From an uncultured Eubacteriales bacterium (GTDB lineage Bacteria > Bacillota > Clostridia > Oscillospirales > Acutalibacteraceae), in contig OMRJ01000122.1 of assembly GCA_900313475.1 (NCBI GenBank), forward strand, positions 1 to 8,296: a DNA stretch of 8,296 bases, in the 5' to 3' direction. How positions within the stretch are numbered: position 1 is the stretch's first letter; each line of letters starts with the position of its first letter. The position numbers were made by a program, and so were the translations under genes. The notes beneath the pieces were generated by a model. That model saw nothing but the letters and a program-made list of their open reading frames with translations, did not search any database and was not told where the DNA came from. This document shows positions 1-6,485 of the stretch, piece after piece.

Positions 1-2135
1 TCCGCAATGTTTTCGACGGTTTTAAGCAAAAAGAAGCAGAAGGCAAGGTAACGGTATTCATGCCGCTTATCGACTTTTACAAGGCATACGTTAAGGAAGA
101 AAGCAAAAAAATACCGACACGAAAGCAGGTCGAAAAGACTTGGGACATTGTCAACGCCATGGATTTCTGCAAAAAGAAGGACGATATTATCTATGACACT
201 TTTGCAAGCATGCACGTTGACGAGGCGGACGTTTCGGACGAGCTTATAAACGATGCGGCGGCGAACTGCGACGCGGCAATTGTTACTTTGAGCCGTTTTT
301 CGGCGGAGGGCGTAGACAGACGCGCAATCGCCGGTGACTATTATCTCTCCGACACCGAAAAAAGCCTTATCGACAGAGTATCGGCAGCGTTCCGTTCGAC
401 CGTTGTTGTGCTCAATTCGGGCGGCGTTGTCGACTGCGAACACTTTGCCGAAAGCAAAAACGTACAGGCTGTTATATATGCGTGGCAGGGCGGTTTGGAG
501 GGCGGCGCGGCGCTTGCCGATATAATATGCGGCGACGTCAATCCCTCCGGCAAGCTTTGCGACACGATACCTAAATCATACGATTATTACGCAAACGCCG
601 CCGAATTTCCGGAGGGCTTTGAGCATCTCGACTATTTTGACGACATATATGTCGGATACCGCTACTTTGAAACTGTCCCGGGCGCGGCGGAAAAGGTACG
701 CTACCCGTTCGGTTTCGGACTTTCCTACACGTCTTTTGAAATGAAAGGCGCGTTCGCAGGCGAAGCGGACGGAAAAATAACCGCGGTCGTCACCGTGAAG
801 AACACAGGGAAACTCCCCGGCAAGGAAGTGGTGCAGCTTTATTACGGCGCGCCGCAGGGCAAACTCGGCAAACCGTCAAAGGAGCTTGCCGCATTTGCAA
901 AGACAAAGCTTCTTGCACCGTGTGAAGAAGAAACCGTCGCTTTGAGCTTTGAAGTAAATGACATGGCGAGCTTTGACGACCTCGGGAAGATTGAAAAATC
1001 GGCATTCATCCTTGAAAAAGGTGATTATCACTTCTTTATCGGCAACAGCGTCAGAAATGTCGCGGCACTTGACTTTACATACACACTCGCGGAGGACAAA
1101 ACCGTCCGTCGCGCAAAAAGCCTTTTAGCACCGTATAAGCTTGAAAAACGCATGCTCTCCGACGGCTCGTTTGAACCGCTCCCGCAGGGTAACCCCGAAT
1201 TTCACAGCGGCACGGTTGCCGACAGCGGAGCAAAAGCACCCGCAGAAATTGTTCTGTTCGACGAAGTCGGAGAAAAAGCGTCTCTTGACGAATTTATCAG
1301 GCAGTTCACCGACGATGAGCTGATAGAATTTGTCGGCGGCAGACAGAATCAACCGGGCGTATGCAACACGGGCGCTTTCGGAGGCATGAAACGTCTCGGT
1401 GTTCCTCCGGTACCGACAGCCGACGGTCCCGCGGGGCTTCGTCTTGACACAAAGACGGGCGTATCTACCACCGCTTGGCCGTGCGCGTCGCTTCTCGCAT
1501 GCACGTGGAACACTGCTGTTATCAACGAAGTAGGCGCGGCAGGCGGTGCGGAGCTTCGCGAAAATAATCTCGGAGTTTGGCTTGCGCCTGCTATGAATAT
1601 ACATCGCAATCCCCTTTGCGGACGCAACTTTGAATATTTTTCCGAAGATCCCCTGCTCGCGGGCAAATGCTGCGCAGCAGAAGTCAGAGGAATACAGTCC
1701 AATAAGGTCGGTGCAGCCGTAAAGCATTTCGCGTGCAACAACAGAGAATCAAACAGATTTGAAACGGATTCGAGAGTATCCGAAAGGGCGCTGCGCGAAA
1801 TTTATCTCAAAGGCTTTGAAACGGTTGTAAAAGAAGCCGATCCGTGGTCGGTAATGTCATCATACAATCTGATAAACGGACGGCACACATCATCAAGCTA
1901 TGAGCTTCTCACAGAGATGCTGCGCGAGGACTGGGGCTTCAAAGGTATGGTAACCACCGACTGGGGCGCACACAGCCGTCACTCGGACGATATCAAAGCC
2001 GGCGGTGATATGAAGATGGGCGAGGGTGAACCCGACGAGCTGCGACAGGCGCTTACCGCGGGAAAAATAACCCGCGCCGAGCTTGAAGCATGCGTCAAAC
2101 GGATTCTTGAGCTTACAATGAAGACCGCCGAATAA
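1..2135 (+). CDS. Glycoside hydrolase family 3 protein (beta-glucosidase-like), permuted domains, 5' partial
   Basis: Probable GH3 exo-glycosidase cleaving beta-glucosides or related sugars by the retaining mechanism. The frame is open to the window start (codons begin at base 3, reading RNVFDGFKQK before the first Met at 60), so the true start lies upstream. Numbering from that Met: the GH3 C-terminal-type domain comes first (about 65-225), with the expected acid/base Glu83 in FSAEGVDR, VVVLNSGG (116-122) and YPFGFGLSYTSFE (215-227). A fibronectin-III-like domain follows (about 238-345; VKNTGKLPGKEVVQLYY). The (beta/alpha)8 N-terminal-type domain is last (about 410-690): GRNFEYFSEDP (521-531), KHFACNNRE (555-563), and nucleophile Asp634 in VTTDWGA. 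This order is swapped relative to most GH3 enzymes but is known in Ruminococcus and Butyrivibrio beta-glucosidases. No signal peptide can be judged. Family assignment is firm; substrate is not known. Confidence 0.93.
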   Translation, partial: RNVFDGFKQKEAEGKVTVFMPLIDFYKAYVKEESKKIPTRKQVEKTWDIVNAMDFCKKKDDIIYDTFASMHVDEADVSDELINDAAANCDAAIVTLSRFSAEGVDRRAIAGDYYLSDTEKSLIDRVSAAFRSTVVVLNSGGVVDCEHFAESKNVQAVIYAWQGGLEGGAALADIICGDVNPSGKLCDTIPKSYDYYANAAEFPEGFEHLDYFDDIYVGYRYFETVPGAAEKVRYPFGFGLSYTSFEMKGAFAGEADGKITAVVTVKNTGKLPGKEVVQLYYGAPQGKLGKPSKELAAFAKTKLLAPCEEETVALSFEVNDMASFDDLGKIEKSAFILEKGDYHFFIGNSVRNVAALDFTYTLAEDKTVRRAKSLLAPYKLEKRMLSDGSFEPLPQGNPEFHSGTVADSGAKAPAEIVLFDEVGEKASLDEFIRQFTDDELIEFVGGRQNQPGVCNTGAFGGMKRLGVPPVPTADGPAGLRLDTKTGVSTTAWPCASLLACTWNTAVINEVGAAGGAELRENNLGVWLAPAMNIHRNPLCGRNFEYFSEDPLLAGKCCAAEVRGIQSNKVGAAVKHFACNNRESNRFETDSRVSERALREIYLKGFETVVKEADPWSVMSSYNLINGRHTSSSYELLTEMLREDWGFKGMVTTDWGAHSRHSDDIKAGGDMKMGEGEPDELRQALTAGKITRAELEACVKRILELTMKTAE

Positions 2136-2159
2136 ACAATCGACGATAATAATTAAAAT

Positions 2160-2210
2160 CGGCTGCGGGCACGGTGTAAATCCGAAAGCCTTGCAGCCGT
2201 TGCTTTTTTA
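2160..2210 (+). terminator. Intrinsic terminator between convergent genes
   Basis: Arms CGGCTGC (2160-2166) and GCAGCCG (2193-2199) form a 7-bp stem, with a possible small inner CGG/CCG pairing, followed by TTGCTTTTTT (2200-2209). It lies 24 bases after the GH3 stop. On the minus strand the same stem is followed by an ATTTTAATTATT tract, so it may also stop transcription of the unrelated gene upstream of GH3 or act weakly in both directions. The leftward PRPP synthetase gene ends at 2220, only 10 bases from the T-run. Confidence 0.7.
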
Positions 2211-2219
2211 TGCTGTTTA

Positions 2220-3416
2220 TCAGTTCTCGCTCTTTATTGCAATATTAAACCCGTGCTCCTGAAGGAACGGTTTTATGCGTTGCGCGTGATTGAGCAGTGA
2301 GCTTATGGACATGTCATGGTTGAGCGCGTCGATAAGAAGCGAAATATATTTTGAAAGATCGACCTCACAGTACCATTCCCTGCTCTTTAACTCAGGCGTA
2401 CGGTAAATAAGATTTGTGGTGAATACCTTGTCTATGTAATGGTCTTTGTATGCCTCGTCAAAAAAATCGAGTCCGTTGCAGAAAAGTCCGAAGGCACAGC
2501 AGACAAAAATTCTGTTGGCGCCCATCGCCTTAAGCTTTTTACTGACTTCAATCATGGATTCGCCGGACGAAATCATGTCATCGACGACGATAACGTCCTT
2601 GCCGTCGAGATTCGAGCCTAAAAACTCATGTGCGATTATCGGATTTCTGCCCTTTACGACGCGTGAATAATCACGTCTCTTGTAGAACATACCGAGATCA
2701 AGTCCCAGAACGGATGAATAGTAAACGGCTCTGTTCACGCCGCCCTCGTCCGGAGAAACTATCATGAGATGTTCTTTATCAATTTTAAGACCGTCGATAT
2801 TGTTTACAAAAGCCTTTATCATCTGATATGTGGTATACACGTTTTCAAAGCCTTTAAGCGGAACGGCGTTCATAACTCTGGGATCGTGTGCGTCAAAAGT
2901 GATTATATTGTCAACACCCATTTTTTCGCAAAGCTCCTGAAGCGCCAATGCGCAGTCGAGCGATTCGCGCGCCGCGCGTTTGTGCTGACGTCCTTCATAA
3001 AGCATGGGCATTATAACGTTTATCCTGCGCGCTTTGCCGGCAGTCGCGGCTATTGCACGCTTGAGATTTGCATAGTGCTCATCAGGGCTGTAGGGCACCT
3101 TCATGCCGTACATTTCATGGGTAATGCCGTAGTTGTAGCAATCGCAAAGAATAAAGACATCATATCCTCTTACCGATTCCTTGAGCATGCACTTCCCTTC
3201 ACCCGTACCGAAACGGGGAAAGTTTGCTTTAAGTAAATAAGTGCTGCGTTCATAACCGTTAAAAGCTATGGTGTCTTTGTGTTCGCTCTCTCTCTTGAGT
3301 CTCCAATTTACAAGATAAGAATCAATTTTTGCGGCAATTTCTTCTGTGCCGGGCAGTGCAATAATACCTAATGTGCCAAAAGGAACGTTTTGGATATTAT
3401 CGGTGTAGACAGGCAT
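2220..3416 (-). CDS. prs: Ribose-phosphate pyrophosphokinase (PRPP synthetase), long form
   Basis: Cytosolic enzyme making 5-phosphoribosyl-1-pyrophosphate from ribose-5-phosphate and ATP, the precursor of purines, pyrimidines, NAD, His and Trp. Recognisable motifs in order: ESVRGYDVFIL (80-90, canonical SVRGxDVfii), MLYEGRQHKR (138-147, the ATP-contacting RQ segment), FDAHDPRVMNAVP (174-186, equivalent to the usual DLHxxQIQGFF), SPDEGGVNRA (221-230), the catalytic flexible-loop KRR (246-248), the PRPP/ribose-5-P loop VVDDMISSGESMIE (277-290), and the C-terminal HDMSISSLL, matching the family's geSvSsLF end. At 398 residues it is longer than the usual 310-330, with an N-terminal leader and about 25 extra residues at the C-terminus. 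The ATG at 3416 has AGGAGT 6 bases upstream (3423-3428). The motifs are intact but diverged, so this may be one of two PRPP synthetase copies in the genome; that is inference. Confidence 0.88.
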   Translation of the reverse strand: MPVYTDNIQNVPFGTLGIIALPGTEEIAAKIDSYLVNWRLKRESEHKDTIAFNGYERSTYLLKANFPRFGTGEGKCMLKESVRGYDVFILCDCYNYGITHEMYGMKVPYSPDEHYANLKRAIAATAGKARRINVIMPMLYEGRQHKRAARESLDCALALQELCEKMGVDNIITFDAHDPRVMNAVPLKGFENVYTTYQMIKAFVNNIDGLKIDKEHLMIVSPDEGGVNRAVYYSSVLGLDLGMFYKRRDYSRVVKGRNPIIAHEFLGSNLDGKDVIVVDDMISSGESMIEVSKKLKAMGANRIFVCCAFGLFCNGLDFFDEAYKDHYIDKVFTTNLIYRTPELKSREWYCEVDLSKYISLLIDALNHDMSISSLLNHAQRIKPFLQEHGFNIAIKSEN

Positions 3417-3486
3417 ATAATCACTCCTGAATTCTTTATTGTTCGCAATTTCCGTCGGGAATCGGCCGACAGACCTTACATATACT

Positions 3487-3514
3487 ATTTTACAACAATT
3501 TCAGACTTTTTCAA
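3487..3514 (-). promoter_or_regulatory. Sigma-70-type promoter for the PRPP synthetase gene
   Basis: On the minus strand, -35 TTGAAA (3509-3514) and -10 TAAAAT (3487-3492) are separated by 16 bases. Transcription would start near 3480, giving a leader of about 64 bases before the ATG at 3416. It is the best match in the divergent intergenic region for this direction. Confidence 0.6.
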
Positions 3515-3601
3515 GGTTAAATACGTAATTCGACCCCTAAAATATGTCAGAACATTCTGCGTCTGTTTTGTGTATTTTCACAAAAAGCCCGCAAAACACC
3601 A

Positions 3602-3630
3602 TTTACATTTTTGCTCATATGTGATAATAT
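3602..3630 (+). promoter_or_regulatory. Sigma-70-type extended -10 promoter for the C39-like gene
   Basis: TTTACA (3602-3607), a 17-base spacer and TAATAT (3625-3630), with TG at 3622-3623 giving an extended -10. The predicted start near 3637 is about 23 bases before the ATG at 3660, with GGAGG (3648-3652) in between. The leader is therefore very short, which argues against complex RNA control of this gene. The rest of the divergent spacer (about 3515-3600) shows nothing else I can name. Confidence 0.65.
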
Positions 3631-3659
3631 GTATATAAAAGCACGTCGGAGGTCTGTTT

Positions 3660-4220
3660 ATGCTTGAAAAACTCAACCGCAAAAAAAATCTGCTGACCGA
3701 AACCGGCAGCGAAATCATTAACGGTCAGGGACTCGGTTATGTCGCCGACATGCGCTACGGTCTTTTTCCCATGTCATACAACGGATGCGAGATGATTGCG
3801 ATATACAATCTCCTTATTCTCGAAGGAAGACACGGAAATTCACTCACCGACATCTGCTCCGAAATGTATAAAACCGCCTGCGTTTTCAGCGGACTGCTCG
3901 GCTCTAATGTCTACGTACTCGATAAATATTTTACCCGTCACGGAATGCCTGTTCTGAAAACGCTCTCACGAGACAGGTTTTTTGAGTATCTCGGCAACTG
4001 CAAATACGGAATAATTTCTTTTTGGAACGACAATAACCCGTTTAAGGGCGTACACACCGTCTGCATCGAAAAAACAGACAACGGCTACAGAATCTATAAC
4101 AGAAGCAACCGCCGATGCTCCCCTGCGGACTACACGACCGCTGACGAAGCAGTATCCCGTCATCGTTTTATGGCAGGTTATTGCCTTTACCAACCCGTAA
4201 ACACAATGCGTCCGAAATAA
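3660..4220 (+). CDS. Putative papain-like (C39-like) cysteine peptidase-fold protein
   Basis: A 186-residue soluble-looking protein with no signal peptide or membrane segment. The ATG is well supported: GGAGG ends 7 bases upstream. The segment MSYNGCEMIAIYNLL (38-52) resembles the nucleophile helix of C39-like and related papain-fold proteins, with candidate catalytic Cys43 and an oxyanion-type Asn41. GVHTVCIEKTDNGYRIYNRSN (130-150) supplies candidate His132 followed 15 residues later by Asn147, the spacing expected for the His-Asp/Asn pair. I infer a cysteine peptidase, transglutaminase or acyltransferase fold; the substrate is unknown. It is not next to an ABC exporter or a recognisable bacteriocin precursor, so a processing role is not indicated. 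It appears monocistronic: its own promoter lies upstream and a separate promoter for the tRNA lies 15 bases after its stop. The order of the motifs is good, but overall family membership is uncertain. Confidence 0.6.
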   Translation: MLEKLNRKKNLLTETGSEIINGQGLGYVADMRYGLFPMSYNGCEMIAIYNLLILEGRHGNSLTDICSEMYKTACVFSGLLGSNVYVLDKYFTRHGMPVLKTLSRDRFFEYLGNCKYGIISFWNDNNPFKGVHTVCIEKTDNGYRIYNRSNRRCSPADYTTADEAVSRHRFMAGYCLYQPVNTMRPK

Positions 4221-4234
4221 AGCACAAAAACATC

Positions 4235-4263
4235 TTGAATATTCTTCGGAATGTCGCTATAAT
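4235..4263 (+). promoter_or_regulatory. Promoter upstream of tRNA-Leu
   Basis: TTGAAT (4235-4240), a 17-base spacer and a perfect TATAAT (4258-4263). It begins 15 bases after the stop of the C39-like gene and faces the tRNA, whose 5' end is about 85 bases beyond the predicted start site. No second promoter of comparable quality is visible closer to the tRNA. Confidence 0.65.
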
Positions 4264-4282
4264 ATATCTGTTTTTCAAAACT

Positions 4283-4313
4283 AAAGAAAAAAATTTTTTT
4301 GTTTCTTTTTTTT
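4283..4313 (+). other. AT-only inverted repeat with T-run in the tRNA leader
   Basis: AAAGAAA (4283-4289) can pair with TTTCTTT (4302-4308), with further A/T pairs inside, and is followed by more T to 4313. It sits between the promoter and the tRNA. With no G/C-rich stem it is a poor intrinsic terminator. It may be a processing site, a curved A/T tract or a pause. Function is not determined. Confidence 0.35.
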
Positions 4314-4354
4314 CGCTCAAAATACCTTTTTCAAAATTTTTATTTAACAAACAC

Positions 4355-4437
4355 GCGGATGTGGTGGAATTGGCAGACACGCAAGATTTAGGTTCTTGTG
4401 CTTCGGCATGCAGGTTCAAGTCCTGTTATCCGCACCA
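4355..4437 (+). tRNA. tRNA-Leu (anticodon UAG), CCA encoded
   Basis: The acceptor stem GCGGATG (4355-4361) pairs with TATCCGC (4427-4433), followed by discriminator A4434 and an encoded CCA (4435-4437). The anticodon stem CAAGA/TCTTG (4382-4386 with 4394-4398) encloses the loop TTTAGGT, with anticodon TAG at 4389-4391, which reads CUN leucine codons. A class II variable arm TGC-TTCG-GCA follows (4399-4408), then a T-arm with loop TTCAAGT. All arms are intact, so integration of the adjacent element has not damaged the gene. Confidence 0.97.
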
Positions 4438-4440
4438 TGG

Positions 4441-4490
4441 CGAGTGTTCTTATAGCATTTGAAACGCTGTAAGAACACTCGTCTTTTTTT
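4441..4490 (+). terminator. Intrinsic terminator of tRNA-Leu
   Basis: The perfect 12-bp stem CGAGTGTTCTTA (4441-4452) / TAAGAACACTCG (4470-4481) is followed by TC and seven T (4484-4490). It starts 3 bases after the tRNA CCA. On the minus strand there is no T-run after the hairpin, so the recombinase transcript arriving from the right is not clearly terminated here, although the stem could stabilise its 3' end. Confidence 0.88.
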
Positions 4491-4497
4491 ATTGTTT

Positions 4498-6207
4498 TCA
4501 TCCGGCGATGGTGGATGGGGCGTAGTTGACGACTACGCCCTTTCTTGTGTTTACGGACACCTCCGGGGCGGGCAGCGGGATGAGGTCGGCGATCTCGATG
4601 GCGCCCACGCAGTTGTAGTGGATACGGAGCCGTTGCTCCCACACTCCGTCCACCTTCTCCGCGTTGAACACTTCGATTTTCTCGATAAGTTCGTTCAGCA
4701 TCCGGGGCGTCAGCTTGCGGGCGCGGGTGTATTTGCGGACCAGGGAGATGAACATATCCGTGGTCATGGACTGGCTGTTCTGCTTGTCGATCTCGGCGCG
4801 GAGCGCCTTGATCTTTTCCGCCAATTCCTTCTGCTCCTCCTCATACCGCCTCGACATTCTGGCGAAACGGTCATCGGAGAGTTTGCCGGAAACATTGTCC
4901 TCATAGATCCGCTCGAACAGGCCATCCAGTTCCTCATCGCGGGCTTGCAGGGCTTTCAGCTCCTTCTCCTTCAGCTTTCGGTCGGTGGCCTCCGCCTGCT
5001 GGGAATGGCCGATCACAGCCTTCACAAACTCATCCTCAAACTGGCTGGCAAACTTAGTCAGCCGCCGGATCTCGCCTAACACCACCTGCTCCAGGAAGTC
5101 CACACGGACATAATGGGTGGAAGTACAGGTCCCACGGTTGCCTTTGTAGTTGGAGCAGTTAAAATACTTGATGTCGGGGTTGCCCTGATTGAAATGAAAG
5201 TGCAGGTTGTGCCCGCAATCAGCGCAGACCAGAAGGCCGGAGAACATATTGCGCTCCCCTTCGTGGGTACGGCGCTTGCGGATCTTGCCCCGCTTCTGTT
5301 GGACCTGTTCAAAGACCGCCCGCTCAATGATGGGTTCGTGGACGTCCTGGAAGATGACCCAGTTTTCCCGGTTATTGGCAAGCCGCTTTTTGTTCTTGTA
5401 TGACTTGGAGTAGGTCTTGAAGTTAAGAATATCACCACAATACTCCTGTAAAGAGAGAATATGAGTGATAGTGGAGCTGTTCCACATATACGGCCCACGG
5501 AGTTTGCTTTTCCCAGGACGATTGACGCCCTTTTCACGCCAATAGGCGATGGGGGTAAGGATTTTCTCCTCGGAGAATATTGTGGCGATCTGCTCCGTTC
5601 CATAGCCATCCAAAGTCATTCGGAATACGCGGCGGACCACCTGGGCGGCCTCCTCATCCACGATCCACTGTTTGGGATCGTCGGGGTCTTTCTTGTAGCC
5701 ATAGGGCGGCGGCCCCATCGGTTCGCCGGCGTTGCCCTTGATCTTGTTGCTGATCCGGCGCTTCTTGCTGATGTCGCGGGCGTACCACTCATTGAACAGG
5801 TTGCGGATGGGTGCCAGTTCGTTCTCGCCCTCGGCGGTGTCGATGTTGTCCGAGACCGCCACCAGGCGGATGTCGTGCTCCGGGAAAAACTCTTCGGTCA
5901 GCCGCCCCACCTCAATGTAGTTGCGACCCAGCCGGGACAGATCCTTCACAAACACGGCGGCGGCCTTGCCGGCGGCAAGCTGCTCCATCATGTCGTTGAA
6001 ACCGGGGCGGTCCATCGTGACGCCGGAGATGCCGTCGTCCAGGAAGTGGACCAGATTGGTGTATCCTTTTTCCTTCGCCACCTTGGTCAGCAATTTCTTT
6101 TGGTTGCCGATGCTGTAACTCTCGCCCTCCAGGTTGTCATCGCGGGAAAGCCGCTCATAGAGGAACGCGGTCACATCACGGGATTTGCGGTTGTTCGACT
6201 GTCTCAT
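4498..6207 (-). CDS. Large serine recombinase (TnpX/TndX type, C-terminal DUF4368-like)
   Basis: Site-specific recombinase expected to excise and integrate the element by serine-mediated double-strand cleavage and strand rotation. The resolvase catalytic domain (about 12-160) has the nucleophile Ser21 with Arg19 in FLYERLSRDD, Arg67 in DDGISGVTMDRPGF, and DLSRLGRN (89-96). The recombinase domain follows (about 165-300; PPPYGYKKD, TITHILSLQEYCGDI). A zinc ribbon has Cys328/Cys331 (VCADCGH) and Cys351/Cys361. A charged coiled-coil spans about 405-480, and a C-terminal DUF4368-like segment about 485-560. The length, 569 residues, is normal for the family and no key residue is missing. The ATG at 6207 has AAGGAGG 5 bases upstream (CCTCCT on the plus strand at 6213-6218). 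The gene is the last of the leftward cluster and has its own promoter. Confidence 0.95.
   Translation of the reverse strand: MRQSNNRKSRDVTAFLYERLSRDDNLEGESYSIGNQKKLLTKVAKEKGYTNLVHFLDDGISGVTMDRPGFNDMMEQLAAGKAAAVFVKDLSRLGRNYIEVGRLTEEFFPEHDIRLVAVSDNIDTAEGENELAPIRNLFNEWYARDISKKRRISNKIKGNAGEPMGPPPYGYKKDPDDPKQWIVDEEAAQVVRRVFRMTLDGYGTEQIATIFSEEKILTPIAYWREKGVNRPGKSKLRGPYMWNSSTITHILSLQEYCGDILNFKTYSKSYKNKKRLANNRENWVIFQDVHEPIIERAVFEQVQQKRGKIRKRRTHEGERNMFSGLLVCADCGHNLHFHFNQGNPDIKYFNCSNYKGNRGTCTSTHYVRVDFLEQVVLGEIRRLTKFASQFEDEFVKAVIGHSQQAEATDRKLKEKELKALQARDEELDGLFERIYEDNVSGKLSDDRFARMSRRYEEEQKELAEKIKALRAEIDKQNSQSMTTDMFISLVRKYTRARKLTPRMLNELIEKIEVFNAEKVDGVWEQRLRIHYNCVGAIEIADLIPLPAPEVSVNTRKGVVVNYAPSTIAG
4518..4540. 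repeat. Perfect inverted repeat in the last codons of the recombinase
   Basis: GGGCGTAGT (4518-4526) and ACTACGCCC (4532-4540) are perfect complements separated by 5 bases. They fall in the last 15 codons of the recombinase gene, 28 bases after the tRNA terminator T-run, next to the presumed left end. On the plus strand it is followed by TTTCTTG, a weak terminator-like tail that could stop read-through into the element. A recombinase-binding role is equally possible. Confidence 0.6.
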
Positions 6208-6261
6208 TCAGTCCTCCTTCCTCCGGGACAGCCGAATAGCAAATATAACTTGTCTATGTTC

Positions 6262-6290
6262 ATTATACCGCCGTCCGCCGTCCCTGTCAG
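6262..6290 (-). promoter_or_regulatory. Strong promoter of the recombinase gene, repeat-filled spacer
   Basis: On the minus strand, CTGACA (6285-6290, one mismatch to consensus), exactly 17 bases, then perfect TATAAT (6262-6267). The start site would be near 6255, giving a leader of about 48 bases before the ATG at 6207. The spacer contains two abutting copies of ACGGCGG (6268-6274 and 6275-6281) directly against the -10, a plausible site for a repressor or activator. It lies within 45 bases after the tnpW stop, so the recombinase can be expressed independently of the upstream genes. Confidence 0.75.
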
Positions 6291-6305
6291 CCGGGTCCGG
6301 GAGAT

Positions 6306-6485
6306 TTACTTTGCTTCGCTCTCGGACTTCATCAGCCGCAGAAGGATGCTGCCCAGGGTATCCGGGCCATCTTGCCGAAAAACAGGTTCAACGACAAACG
6401 ACCTATTGCCGAAGCGATAGGTCGTCTTTTCATCTAATGATTTATTGGATGTGCCGGTCTTGCCGGCAGCAGTTTTTTCTTGCAT
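6306..6485 (-). CDS. tnpW: TnpW-family small transposon-encoded protein
   Basis: A 59-residue protein with the TnpW-like core TYRFGNRSFVVEPVFR (22-37) followed by SILLRLM (46-52) and a charged tail. TnpW proteins are named from Tn4451-type elements and commonly lie beside serine recombinases; their molecular function is not established. The frame is open further upstream to an ATG at 6632, but the start at 6485 is preferred: AAAGGGGG (6493-6500) lies 7 bases before it, and the 49 added residues look like untranslated DNA. It ends 98 bases before the recombinase start. Codons 21-29 form a perfect hairpin, described separately. Confidence 0.8.
   Translation of the reverse strand: MQEKTAAGKTGTSNKSLDEKTTYRFGNRSFVVEPVFRQDGPDTLGSILLRLMKSESEAK
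6398..6425. repeat. 12-bp hairpin with cUUCGg loop inside tnpW
   Basis: Bases 6398-6409 pair with 6414-6425 (ACGACCTAT against ATAGGTCGT plus three inner pairs, one of them G-T on the plus strand), leaving a 4-base loop. Read in the tnpW direction the loop is C(TTCG)G, the unusually stable tetraloop. The plus-strand reading has CTTTTC after the stem, so it is also terminator-like for antisense transcription. It spans codons Thr21 to Ser29 of the conserved part of TnpW. Confidence 0.8.

Noticed and set aside
1125..1727. Minus-strand open frame (200 codons) inside the GH3 gene
   Set aside because: Antisense shadow of the well-supported catalytic domain of GH3.
4459..5079. Plus-strand open frame (206 codons) starting in the tRNA terminator
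   Set aside because: It lies opposite the recombinase C-terminal part; no family resemblance and a start within a terminator hairpin loop.
5461..6420. Long plus-strand open frame (319 codons) opposite the recombinase
   Set aside because: It is antisense to a complete recombinase with intact motifs, has no ribosome site, and its composition is typical of a shadow of GC-rich coding DNA.
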